A stretch of DNA of 15,998 nt from Verrucomicrobiaceae bacterium UBA7681 (GCA_002482965.1 DLGZ01000020.1:1-15998), one strand, 5' to 3'; positions 1 to 7,025 are shown, counted from the stretch's first letter. Numbers and translations: made by a program. Notes: a model not told the origin generated them from the letters alone.

Positions 1-884
1 AGGTGCTTGTTGTGACGCTAACGATCCAACCGCGGCAGGTGAGGCTGGCTCATCGCCATGCCGAGCTCCTGCTGGCGCTGCATCGGACGCATGTCAGCCA
101 GTCATTGCCAGCTGCTCGTGAGGCTATGGGTGTATATAGCGATTTCCAAAACTGATTTCCGAAAAGCATGCGTAGCAACATTCGGCGGCGGCTTGAGGAC
201 AAGCCGACCTACCTCGCGCTGGGCGCTCGCGACACCCGGCGCTGGTAGGGCTGGTTGTCCTCAACCAGCCGCCGTCGAAGCCCACGATCTTCGAGAAAGA
301 AGCAGCCCGCTAAACGGAAATGAATCTTGCGAACCGCTATAATCATAGGGCTGGCAGTTCGAGATCCCAGATATGGACATCTGATTTTTCATTCGCAATG
401 GGGCATCCAAAGTTCCGATGGAACAGGCATTGTTGGCTGCGATTCGCTGTCGTCAGATGAGGACTGTTTTGCGAAGGTTGGGCGCATCGAATCAGTCGCT
501 GAATGTATGGCCGTTAACTATAGCGATGAATATGAAGAGAGTGTTTCGGGCTATAAATCCCGACATGCCATCGCCAGGGCTTTTTCCATCTGCCTTCGAA
601 GAGTCTTCGGGCTCAGACATGCCTGCTTCTTGAAGTCCGCGCACAGGTGTCCCGCCACATATAAAGCGACGTGTTCAGTGTGCTTCAGCGATGCAGAGCC
701 GCGGCGTAGTAAGCAGGGGCCGCGCATGGTGCAGCCGTTTCTACAAAATCTCACCCTACGGTCTGTTGCCGAAGTGTCTGGGAAGCATTGATTGGCGTCT
801 GAATTCCAACCTCATTTTGATTCCTGCATGAATCCAAGTTAAATGACGTCCCCGAGGCGAACTGATGGATCAGTCCTGCTCCCG
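1..884. other. Gene-poor stretch without a recognisable coding region
   Basis: I recognise no protein here. The open frames present (for example 327-791 plus and 551-754 minus) are short, rich in Cys/Arg/Ser, lack family motifs and have composition unlike the genes downstream. Base composition is more mixed and more AT-rich from about 360 to 560 than elsewhere. The only clear structure is the compound hairpin at 183-274. A small inverted repeat, ACTGAT-GG-ATCAGT, lies at 861-874 just past the stop of the secreted-protein gene. The stretch may be decayed accessory DNA or the flank of an upstream gene that lies outside the window. Confidence 0.6.
183..274. repeat. Compound inverted-repeat element with two nested hairpins
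   Basis: Two hairpins face each other. The left one is GGCTTG-AGGA-CAAGCC (190-205). The right one is GGCTGGTTG-TCCT-CAACCAGCC (249-270). The outer arms are also complementary to each other: CGGCGGC before the left hairpin matches GCCGCCG after the right one, and the loops AGGA and TCCT are complementary. Between them CCTACC (208-213) pairs with GGTAGG (244-249), and TCGCG (214-218) pairs with CGCGA (228-232). The whole 92-bp unit could therefore fold as one long cruciform or as two stem-loops. This architecture is typical of REP/MITE-like intergenic elements. Family identity is not known from sequence alone. Confidence 0.6.
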
Positions 885-1382
885 TTATTTGTGTTCAAGG
901 AACAGAACAAAAATCAAACGTCCTTCTTTCCATGGCGGTCCGCCGATGAACAAGGGGCTGTCTTTGCGGAGAACGGCATCACTTTTGACCAAAACCTGCT
1001 GCTCACGCCAAACTTGCAGGTGCAGATTGACGCCGCCCTTGTCTGCGGGGCCTTTGTAATCAATTTTCATGAAAAGTTCCCGGGATGGAACGATCCAAGA
1101 TTCATATTCCCGGAAGATATCCTGCCGATGCTGGCCGAGGATTTCGAAGTGCTTGAAGGGAAACACCTTGGCGAGGCGCTCATTCAGCTTGGGCAACTCA
1201 GCGTGGATCGGCTCTTTGGCACCGGTCAGCTGGCTCGCATCATTGGTGGCGAAAATGAGTGCGCCCCAGACATGACCATCTGTCGCGTATTTGACGGAGG
1301 AAACGTCTGGTGGGGCTGGGGCTTGGGCACAGGCAAGCGTCGTGCAGAAAACCAACGAGAGCGCTGACAGAAAGGCTTTCAT
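885..1382 (-). CDS. Small secreted protein of unknown function, third gene of a sigma/anti-sigma operon
   Basis: This is a 165-residue protein with a clear N-terminal export signal (hydrophobic residues 4-17, then ACAQA). Cleavage after Ala-19 is likely. Cys-18 is preceded by TLA, which is a poor lipobox, so lipidation is possible but not favoured. The mature part is a single domain with short motifs such as FPFKHFEILGQH (about residues 75-86), a central ESWIVPSRELF and a C-terminal GPPWKEGRLIFVLFLEH. No known catalytic motif is visible and I do not recognise a named family. Its start overlaps the stop of the anti-sigma gene as ATGA (1379-1382), so it is translationally coupled to the sigma/anti-sigma pair. 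It may be a periplasmic or secreted partner or target of that regulatory system; this role is inferred from position only. Confidence 0.75.
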   Translation of the reverse strand: MKAFLSALSLVFCTTLACAQAPAPPDVSSVKYATDGHVWGALIFATNDASQLTGAKEPIHAELPKLNERLAKVFPFKHFEILGQHRQDIFREYESWIVPSRELFMKIDYKGPADKGGVNLHLQVWREQQVLVKSDAVLRKDSPLFIGGPPWKEGRLIFVLFLEHK

Positions 1383-2023
1383 CCGCGCGGAGTGAGCATT
1401 GGATTGCCAAGCGCATCACGGGAAATCATGAGCACTGCAGTTCCTTTGTGGTCGTACATGGTGGTTGAGGCCAGTTCAGGCTCCACTTCACTGCGTTGAA
1501 TGTTGATCCCCGAGACTTTTCGCTCAGCCGGAACGGCATCCAGCCCATCCAACATCAAGACTGTGGCTTCGGCACCATTGTCATGGTAGGTGCGTGCCTG
1601 CACGTTGGTGTTGGGGGTGTAGGAGCTGAGGATCATGCTTTCCGAGGCGTCCCCGGTTGCAGGACTCAGCATGAAGAAGCCAAGCACGGCCAAGGCCGCA
1701 GTGCCGGCCAACGCAAACCATGGCTGACGCATCCACTGCAGTATGTCTCCCCAGCTGGAACTGGCTTGCTTTGCTCGTGCGTCGTCCTGGGCCATCTGGG
1801 CGATGCGGACTTGGATCTGGGTATTGAAGAAATCTTCGTGCGGCACCCGCATTTCGGCGGGCAGGTGGGTGCGGAGACTGCTGCTCAAAGCGCGCATTTG
1901 CCGGGCTTCGGTGGCGAGCGCGGGATCTTGCTTGAGGCGTTCCTCAAACGTGGTGCGTTCAGTTTCATTCATTTCCCCATCGATCCAGCGGATGAGGTCA
2001 TGTTCTTCAGTTGGATGTTTCAT
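1379..2023 (-). CDS. Single-pass membrane anti-sigma factor
   Basis: The 214-residue product starts with a small helical domain, HDLIRWIDGEMNETERTTFEERL, the usual N-terminal pattern of cytoplasmic anti-sigma domains. It has one transmembrane helix at about residues 102-119 (FALAGTAALAVLGFFML). The periplasmic C-terminal part (about 120-214) has no recognised domain. It lacks the HxxxCxxC zinc-finger pattern common in ECF anti-sigma factors. In fact it contains no cysteine, so it would be of the zinc-free type. Its start lies 17 bp inside the end of the sigma-factor gene, a classic coupled sigma/anti-sigma arrangement. The expected role is to hold the ECF sigma factor at the membrane until an envelope signal releases it. 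Function rests on topology and neighbourhood, since anti-sigma sequences diverge quickly. Confidence 0.8.
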   Translation of the reverse strand: MKHPTEEHDLIRWIDGEMNETERTTFEERLKQDPALATEARQMRALSSSLRTHLPAEMRVPHEDFFNTQIQVRIAQMAQDDARAKQASSSWGDILQWMRQPWFALAGTAALAVLGFFMLSPATGDASESMILSSYTPNTNVQARTYHDNGAEATVLMLDGLDAVPAERKVSGINIQRSEVEPELASTTMYDHKGTAVLMISRDALGNPMLTPRG

Positions 2024-2618
2024 AAACGTCGTGGAGTTGTTCCTGAAGTTTCTTGCGTGCGTAAAACAGGCGGGACATCACCGTGCCGAGAGAGCAGGGG
2101 ATGAGTGCGGCGATTTCTTCATAGGCTAGCCCTTCAACCTCGCGCAGGACGATGACCTGGCGGTGTTCGGGGGAAAGTTTGGCGATGGCTTCCTGAATGC
2201 GCTGGCCGAGTTCGGCATTGCGCAGGGCGGCGTCGGGCGCGAGGTCGCCTCGCGGCGTGGCTTCTGCACCGGCGGCGACGCGGTGTTCAGTGCGTTCGTC
2301 ATCGAACTCACCATCGCCCTGGATCTTCTTCTTCCGCAGCCAGTCATAGCTGACATTGTGGGCGATGCGGTAGAGCCAGGTGTAAAATCCCGCATCATGC
2401 TTGAACGAGGGCAGAGCGCGCCATGCCTTGATGAAGGCCTCTTGGGCGAGGTCCCATGCTTCGGTTTCGTTCTGGATGAGGTGATAGGTCATGGCATAGA
2501 TCCTCCCACGGTAGCGTGTGACGAGAACGTCAAAGGCCCGTGTGTCGCCTGCTTGGCTGCGTTTGACCAAGTCGAGGTCTGAGACTTCGCCAGGGTCAGT
2601 CGAGGCTGAGGCAGGCAT
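2007..2618 (-). CDS. RNA polymerase sigma factor, ECF (RpoE-like) subfamily
   Basis: The 203-residue protein has the two ECF domains. Sigma-70 region 2 spans about residues 29-96, with the core-binding and -10-recognition helix DLAQEAFIKAWRAL at 56-69 and FYTWLYRIAHN at 78-88. Region 4 spans about 137-193, with LSPEHRQVIVLREVEGLAYEEIA broken only by the usual turn, then the -35-reading helix GTVMSRLFYARKKL. A 40-residue acidic/charged linker joins them, as in RpoE-like members. It directs core RNA polymerase to a small regulon, presumably including its own operon. Two co-transcribed genes follow: the overlapping anti-sigma factor and a secreted protein. No convincing Shine-Dalgarno precedes the ATG. 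The family assignment is secure; the signal sensed is unknown. Confidence 0.95.
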   Translation of the reverse strand: MPASASTDPGEVSDLDLVKRSQAGDTRAFDVLVTRYRGRIYAMTYHLIQNETEAWDLAQEAFIKAWRALPSFKHDAGFYTWLYRIAHNVSYDWLRKKKIQGDGEFDDERTEHRVAAGAEATPRGDLAPDAALRNAELGQRIQEAIAKLSPEHRQVIVLREVEGLAYEEIAALIPCSLGTVMSRLFYARKKLQEQLHDVYETSN

Positions 2619-2710
2619 GGATTTGTGATGGCAGGGGATTGACGGCCTTGACTGGGGAATTATTCAGGTCGCTGCACATTTTGAAGGCAAAAAATGCTGC
2701 GAGCGGTGAA

Positions 2711-3211
2711 TCAGGGAATTTTCAAGACCTGTCCGGGGCGGATCAGGTCGTTTTTGAGACCATTGGCGGCCTTGATTTTAGACACGGAAGAACCTTTTTT
2801 CCGGACGATGGCGGAAAGCGTGTCGCCCTTGACGACGGTGTATCTCGAGCCCGAAGATTTTTTAGCCGTTGTCTTTGCGGGGGTGGACTTCTTCTTGGTA
2901 GAACTGCTGGAAGCCGTGGACTTTTTGGGAGTGGATGGCGTGCTGGATGGCGTCACCTTTTTCGTGCCGCTGAAAGCATAGGGATTGGCAGGGGGCTCCG
3001 GCGGGAGTGAGGGAGGGGCAGGTGGGGTCTGATATTTCGGAGTGGACGACGATGCGTAGCCGCTCTGACCCGGATAGGGGTTGTAGTGTCCGTCAGTGCC
3101 GTAGTTTGAGGCATAGGGATCGCTGCTAGAGCTGCCGGACGTTTTCATGTTTTCACAGGAAGCCAGGGCAAGGCAGGTGGCGGAGAGCGCGATGAAACGA
3201 AGGGCAGTCAT
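2711..3211 (-). CDS. LysM-domain lipoprotein with a low-complexity lysine/serine linker
   Basis: I chose the ATG at 3211 because it gives an immediate lipoprotein signal, MTALRFIALSATCLALASC, with lipobox LASC and acylated Cys-19. An upstream in-frame ATG at 3289 would bury this signal. The 166-residue product then has a Gly/Tyr/Ser/Pro-rich segment (about 20-80) and a Ser/Thr/Lys/Pro-rich linker (about 83-122). A single C-terminal LysM domain follows (about 123-166), with the typical YTVVKGDTLSAI start and NGLKNDLIRPGQVLKIP end. LysM domains bind peptidoglycan N-acetylglucosamine, so the protein likely tethers a membrane to the cell wall. No enzyme domain is present. It is 92 bp upstream of the sigma-factor gene on the same strand and may or may not share its transcript. 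The basic linker is probably extended and disordered. Confidence 0.88.
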   Translation of the reverse strand: MTALRFIALSATCLALASCENMKTSGSSSSDPYASNYGTDGHYNPYPGQSGYASSSTPKYQTPPAPPSLPPEPPANPYAFSGTKKVTPSSTPSTPKKSTASSSSTKKKSTPAKTTAKKSSGSRYTVVKGDTLSAIVRKKGSSVSKIKAANGLKNDLIRPGQVLKIP

Positions 3212-3440
3212 GATGAGGTGTGGTTTCAGCCAGCAAACACGCAAGGCGGGAAATCTACGCACTAATGAAATCAGGCGCATCCTTTTCAATGCTTAATTTG
3301 CCGCTGTTGGGCCTGCGCTGCGATTTCCTGAGGTTCGCGCAATAGAGGCAGGAGCCGGGGCGTTGTGCCTGATGAGGGGAAATCTTCCGACACAGACCTT
3401 GCCAATTCGCCCGCCATTCCCTAGCTTCGCGTCCCACCCC
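3212..3440. promoter_or_regulatory. Divergent intergenic region between the LysM lipoprotein and epimerase genes
   Basis: This 229-bp gap must hold the promoters of both diverging genes. On the minus strand, TTGAAA (complement of 3284-3289) is a good -35. It sits 17 bp from a weak -10-like ATTAGT (complement of 3261-3266). On the plus strand, TTGCCA at 3399-3404 lies 17 bp before a weak TAGCTT (3422-3427), which would place transcription start only a few bases before the epimerase ATG. Both assignments are consensus matching by eye and uncertain. Confidence 0.3.
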
Positions 3441-4292
3441 ATGAAAATCGGCTTCAATCTCCTTCTCTACTCCGGTCACATCACCGAGGCAAACTACCCC
3501 GTCATCGAAAAACTCAAGGCCACCGGCTACGACGGAGTCGAGGTTCCGATCTTTGATGTCAGCAATCCCGCCCATTTCAAAGGCATCGGGCAGGTGCTGA
3601 AAGACAACGGCCTCGAATGCACTGCCGTTACCGTGCTGCCGGATGAAGCCCACAATGCCATCAGCCCCGTCGCGGCGAACCGCCAGGGAGCCATCGATCA
3701 TCTCAAGCGTGTGATCGAATGCGCTCACAACGCCGGCGTGCAGACGCTGGTTGGCCCCTATTACCAGGTGCTCGGCCAGTTTACGGGAGCCTTCCCTTCT
3801 GAGGCCGAACTCGCAGGCGCTGCAGAAGTGCACCGTGCTATTGCTCCCGTCGCTGAAGCTGCGGGCGTGAAATGCGCCATCGAAGCACTCAACCGCTTCG
3901 AGGCTCATCTGCTCAACACGATGGAACAGGCGGCAGCCTATGTGAAGCGCGTCGATCATCCGAACTTCGGCACGATGTATGACACCTTCCACGCGAACAT
4001 CGAAGAGAAGAATTCGTTTACGGCAATCGACACCGTGTTTGCCTCCGGCAAGCTCAACCACGTGCACATTTCTGAAAATGATCGCGGCACCCCTGGACGC
4101 GGCCACATCAACATCGTCGAGCAGATCAAGCACCTCAAAAAGATCGGTTATGATGGCTGGATGACCATTGAGGCCTTTGGCAGCGCCCTGCCAGATCTCG
4201 CTGCCGCCACCCGTGTCTGGCGCGATTTCTTCCCAAGCACTGAACAAGTTTACACCGAAGGCTTCGCGCTGATCAAAAACGCGCTCGCCTGA
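3441..4292 (+). CDS. Sugar isomerase/epimerase of the D-tagatose/D-psicose 3-epimerase type (AP-endonuclease-2-like TIM barrel)
   Basis: The ATG at 3441 gives MKIGFNLLLYSGHI, the expected first strand of the barrel; the 78 bp of open frame upstream are not family-like. The 283-residue length fits ketose 3-epimerases. All key residues line up. Metal ligands are Glu-148 in IEALNRFE, Asp-181 in MYDTFHAN, His-209 in HVHISEND and Glu-244 in MTIEAFG. Substrate contacts are His-184 and Arg-215. These correspond in spacing to Glu152/Asp185/His211/Glu246 and His188/Arg217 of Pseudomonas cichorii D-tagatose 3-epimerase. The enzyme should interconvert ketose C3 epimers, or act on a related keto-sugar, in the cytoplasm. 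There is no signal peptide. The next gene, 33 bp downstream, is a Gfo/Idh/MocA oxidoreductase, a frequent partner in sugar catabolism. True substrate is unknown. Confidence 0.9.
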   Translation: MKIGFNLLLYSGHITEANYPVIEKLKATGYDGVEVPIFDVSNPAHFKGIGQVLKDNGLECTAVTVLPDEAHNAISPVAANRQGAIDHLKRVIECAHNAGVQTLVGPYYQVLGQFTGAFPSEAELAGAAEVHRAIAPVAEAAGVKCAIEALNRFEAHLLNTMEQAAAYVKRVDHPNFGTMYDTFHANIEEKNSFTAIDTVFASGKLNHVHISENDRGTPGRGHINIVEQIKHLKKIGYDGWMTIEAFGSALPDLAAATRVWRDFFPSTEQVYTEGFALIKNALA

Positions 4293-4325
4293 TTTGAAGC
4301 CACGTTAACGCAACCCATTCAACCT

Positions 4326-5732
4326 ATGAACACACCGACCCCCACTCCCGCAGCGGCGACCTCTCGCCGCCAGTTTATCGGCGCCACAGCCGCCACCGTC
4401 GCCAGCACCGGCCTTACGGTCGCCCAATCCGCGAATGTTGCCGGCAGCGATGAAATCAAAATCGGGCTCATCGGCTGCGGCGGCCGTGGCACCGGCGCTG
4501 CCGGCCAGGCGCTCAGCACCAATCAGAAGGGCATCACGCTGCACGCTGTGGGCGACGCCTTCAAAGAAAAGGCGGACGGCGCGCTGAGCAATCTGCGCAA
4601 CAAAGTTCCTGACAAGGTGAAGGTCGATGACTCCCGCATCTTTGCTGGCACTGACGCTTACCAGAAGGTGATTGATTGCTGCGATCTCGTCATCCTCACC
4701 ACGCCTCCCGGCTTCCGCCCGTATCACTTCGAAGCCGCTGTGAACGCTGGTAAAAACATCTTCATGGAAAAGCCCGTCGCTGTGGATGCTCCCGGCGTGC
4801 GCAAGGTTCTCGAAATGGCCAAGGTTGCCGACGAGAAAAACCTCAAGGTCGTCTGCGGTCTGCAGCGTCGTTACCAGAACTGCTACCGCGAAGCCCTCAC
4901 CCAGGTCAAGGAGAACGGCGTCATCGGCGACATCGTCTCCGGCCAGGTTTACTGGAATGGTGGTGGCATCTGGTTCCGCGACAAGCGCCCTGACCAGACG
5001 GAACTCATGTATCAGCTCAACAACTGGTACTTCTTCACCTGGCTCTGCGGAGACCATATCAATGAGCAGCACATCCACAACATCGACGTGGCCAACTGGT
5101 TCCTTGGTGGTCATCCCATCAGCGCCCAGGGCATGGGCGGCCGCCAGCAGCGCGTGGACAAGAAGTTCGCCCAAATCTATGACCACCACTACGTGGAGTA
5201 CACCTATGAAAACGGTGTCCGCATCAACAGCCAGTGCCGCCATCAGTCCGGTGTGAGCAACGCCGTGCGCGAAGAATTCACCGGCACCAAAGGCAAGATC
5301 TACCTGGACAACAGCGGTCGCTGCTACGCCAACAACCACAAGGGCGAAACCATCTGGAAATACCGCCCGGGTGGCAAGGATCCCGCGACGATGGCCAAGG
5401 GGAATGCCAAGAAGCTGGATCCAGATCCGTACCAGACCGAGCATGACACCCTGCAGGCCGCTATTCGTGAGAACAAGCCCATCAACAATGCCTACTACGG
5501 TGCTGAATCCACGATGACCGCGCTCATGGGCCGCATGGCCACCTACTCCGGCAAGGATCTGAAGTGGGACGAAGTGCTCAACAGCAAAGTGCAGCACATG
5601 CCCAACATCATCACCCCTGAGTCCGAGGCCCCGGTCAATCCCGATGCTGAAGGCTGGTATCCTGTCGCCATGCCCGGATGGGCTGCGAAGGACTACGCCG
5701 AACACGGCCGTCAGAACGTGGAGATCGTGTAA
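4326..5732 (+). CDS. Tat-exported Gfo/Idh/MocA-family oxidoreductase
   Basis: The 468-residue protein starts with a twin-arginine signal, SRRQFIGATAATVAS (residues 13-27), so it should be exported folded with its cofactor. The NAD(P)-binding Rossmann motif is GLIGCGGRGTGAAG (47-60). The family signature MEKPVAVDAPGV (147-158) supplies the conserved Lys of the EKP motif. The C-terminal alpha/beta domain carries GDHINEQHIHNID (242-254), the likely substrate-site histidines. The protein is probably a dehydrogenase or oxidoreductase on a sugar or glycoside. Exported members are thought to hold a tightly bound NAD(P) cofactor; that is known for glucose-fructose oxidoreductase and inferred here. 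It lies 33 bp after the epimerase gene without a terminator and is followed by a strong one, so the two genes are likely one operon. The start has no Shine-Dalgarno. Confidence 0.93.
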   Translation: MNTPTPTPAAATSRRQFIGATAATVASTGLTVAQSANVAGSDEIKIGLIGCGGRGTGAAGQALSTNQKGITLHAVGDAFKEKADGALSNLRNKVPDKVKVDDSRIFAGTDAYQKVIDCCDLVILTTPPGFRPYHFEAAVNAGKNIFMEKPVAVDAPGVRKVLEMAKVADEKNLKVVCGLQRRYQNCYREALTQVKENGVIGDIVSGQVYWNGGGIWFRDKRPDQTELMYQLNNWYFFTWLCGDHINEQHIHNIDVANWFLGGHPISAQGMGGRQQRVDKKFAQIYDHHYVEYTYENGVRINSQCRHQSGVSNAVREEFTGTKGKIYLDNSGRCYANNHKGETIWKYRPGGKDPATMAKGNAKKLDPDPYQTEHDTLQAAIRENKPINNAYYGAESTMTALMGRMATYSGKDLKWDEVLNSKVQHMPNIITPESEAPVNPDAEGWYPVAMPGWAAKDYAEHGRQNVEIV

Positions 5733-5753
5733 TCCTGCAAACTTGGAACACTC

Positions 5754-5788
5754 AGCCCCGGCCGCAGCGATGCAGCCGGGGCTTTTTT
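5754..5788 (+). terminator. Rho-independent terminator after the Gfo/Idh/MocA gene
   Basis: A 9-bp perfect stem, AGCCCCGGC (5754-5762) with GCCGGGGCT (5775-5783), has a 12-nt loop and runs into six T residues (5783-5788). It lies 21 bp after the stop codon and should end the epimerase-oxidoreductase transcript, leaving the next gene with its own promoter. Confidence 0.9.
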
Positions 5789-5846
5789 GTGACGCGCAGA
5801 ATGAGGAATCAATGTTCGTCCGGATTTCATTCGTCATTCAAAAGCC

Positions 5847-5876
5847 TTGCCAATCGTGCGTTTCCTTCGCTACAAC
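5847..5876 (+). promoter_or_regulatory. Candidate sigma-70-like promoter of the SMP-30 gene, possibly giving a leaderless mRNA
   Basis: TTGCCA (5847-5852) matches the -35 consensus at five of six bases. It is 18 bp from TACAAC (5871-5876), which matches the -10 at four of six. Transcription would start near 5883, about four bases before the ATG at 5887. This fits the lack of any Shine-Dalgarno. It follows a strong terminator, so a promoter is expected in this gap. The assignment is by eye. Confidence 0.35.
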
Positions 5877-5886
5877 CAACACCGCT

Positions 5887-6915
5887 ATGAACACCAACCG
5901 CCGCACCTTCCTGACCAGCTTCGCTGTTTCCGCCGCCACCACGACTTTGCTGTCACGCGATTGGTCCGGGCAGACGCCGGAGCGCTATCCTGATCCCGAT
6001 GTCATCGTGCTCGATCCCGAGTTTGGAAAACTCATTCAGGGGAACTCGCCCATCCGCCGCCTTCATACCGGCATGCTCTGGGCTGAAGGTCCGGCGTGGA
6101 ACGGCAGCGGCAATTACCTCGTATGGAGTGACATCCCGAACAACGCGCAGATGCGCTACCTGCCCGAAGACGGCCACGTCTCCGTGATGCGTAACAACGC
6201 GAACAACAGCAACGGCAACACCTTTGATCTGCAAGGCCGCCAGATCTCCTTTGAGCACGCCACGCGACGGGTCGTCCGCTACGAACTCGACGGCAAAATC
6301 ACGGTGCTGGCCGACAAGTTTGAGGGCAAACCGCTCAATGCGCCGAATGATGGGGCGGTGCATGCCGACGGCTCCGTGTGGTTCACTGATCCCGGCTACG
6401 GCAGCATGATGGATTACGAAGGCAACAAGGGGGAATTGTTCCTCAAGGAGTCCGTCTATCGCATCGATCCCAGTGGCGAGATCACCAAGGTTACGGAGGA
6501 TCTGGAGAAGCCGAATGGGCTCTGTTTTTCGCCGGACTACCAGAAGGTCTATATCGTCGATAGTGGCTCGCCGAAAAACATCCGCGTCTATGATGTGGAC
6601 GGCGCGAAGGTGAAGAACGGCAAGGTGTTCGCGACCAACAAAGGCATGCTGACTGACAAGGCTGCCAAAGGAAACTCTGACGGAGTCCGCTGCGACATTG
6701 AGGGCAATGTCTGGGCCAGCGCAGGCTGGATTGGCGACGGCTACGATGGCGTCCACGTTTTCAATTCCGCAGGGAAAATGCTCGGCTACATCAAGCTCCC
6801 CGAAACCGCCAGCAATCTGTGCTTTGGCGGCCCCAAGCGGAACCGCCTCTTCATCACTGCTTCGCAGAGCCTCTATTCGCTCTACGTGAATACACGTGGG
6901 GCGCATCATTGCTGA
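5887..6915 (+). CDS. Tat-exported SMP-30/gluconolactonase-like (LRE-like) hydrolase
   Basis: I chose the ATG at 5887 because it begins with a twin-arginine signal, NRRTFLTSFAVSAATTTLL (residues 4-22); a longer upstream frame would cross the terminator. The 342-residue product has the six-bladed propeller hallmarks of the family. They are WAEGPAW with the metal-ligand Glu-67, LNAPNDGAVHADGSVWFTD (150-168) with Asn-154, EKPNGLCFSPD (207-217) with Asn-210, VDSG near 224-227 and SDGVRCDIEGNVWAS (264-278). Members hydrolyse sugar lactones or similar esters using a divalent metal. Here it would act outside the cytoplasm, plausibly on a lactone produced by the exported oxidoreductase upstream. That pathway link is inferred. 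The last residues (VNTRGAHHC) are slightly unusual but the domain is complete. Confidence 0.9.
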   Translation: MNTNRRTFLTSFAVSAATTTLLSRDWSGQTPERYPDPDVIVLDPEFGKLIQGNSPIRRLHTGMLWAEGPAWNGSGNYLVWSDIPNNAQMRYLPEDGHVSVMRNNANNSNGNTFDLQGRQISFEHATRRVVRYELDGKITVLADKFEGKPLNAPNDGAVHADGSVWFTDPGYGSMMDYEGNKGELFLKESVYRIDPSGEITKVTEDLEKPNGLCFSPDYQKVYIVDSGSPKNIRVYDVDGAKVKNGKVFATNKGMLTDKAAKGNSDGVRCDIEGNVWASAGWIGDGYDGVHVFNSAGKMLGYIKLPETASNLCFGGPKRNRLFITASQSLYSLYVNTRGAHHC

Positions 6916-6933
6916 TGCAGGCATCCCTTTGCC

Positions 6934-6993
6934 AAGGTGCCGGAGTCTCCTGACTCCGGGCAGCCAAACCGGGGTCAGAGACCCCGGCACCTT
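6934..6993. repeat. Long imperfect palindrome between the SMP-30 and tcdA genes
   Basis: The left arm (6934-6959) begins AAGGTGCCGGAGTCTC. The right arm (6969-6993) ends GAGACCCCGGCACCTT. They form a 25-26-bp stem with a few mismatches around a 9-nt loop (GCAGCCAAA). Each arm also contains its own small palindrome: CGGAGTC-TCCT-GACTCCG on the left and CCGGGGTC-AGA-GACCCCGG on the right. So the element can fold either as one long stem or as two hairpins. There is no T-tract, so a normal intrinsic terminator is unlikely. It is probably a REP-like repeat that may also protect the 3' end of the upstream mRNA. Confidence 0.75.
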
Positions 6994-7025
6994 GATCTTT
7001 CCTGCGGCCCACGCTAAACGAGGGC

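Noticed and set aside
18..92. A short minus-strand reading rich in Gln and Met that could be a C-terminal remnant
   Set aside because: It is closed by an in-frame stop upstream after about 29 codons, with nothing to identify it.
327..791. A 154-codon plus-strand open frame in the gene-poor start region
   Set aside because: It has no recognisable motif and many Cys/Arg/Ser residues, and it overlaps several equally poor frames on both strands. I could not support it as a gene.
861..874. ACTGAT-GG-ATCAGT inverted repeat after the secreted-protein gene
   Set aside because: It is only 6 bp per arm with a 2-nt loop and no T-tract, too weak to call a terminator or operator.
3255..4247. A 330-codon minus-strand open frame opposite the epimerase gene
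   Set aside because: The plus strand encodes all catalytic residues of the epimerase family; the antisense frame shows none.
4305..5837. A 510-codon open frame on the minus strand opposite the Gfo/Idh/MocA gene
   Set aside because: It is the antisense shadow of a strongly coding GC-rich gene. Its composition is dominated by Val/Ala/Gly/His, it has no motifs and it crosses the terminator.
5644..5886. Longer start for the SMP-30 protein
   Set aside because: It would overlap the oxidoreductase 3' end and run through the terminator. The downstream ATG starts a proper Tat signal.
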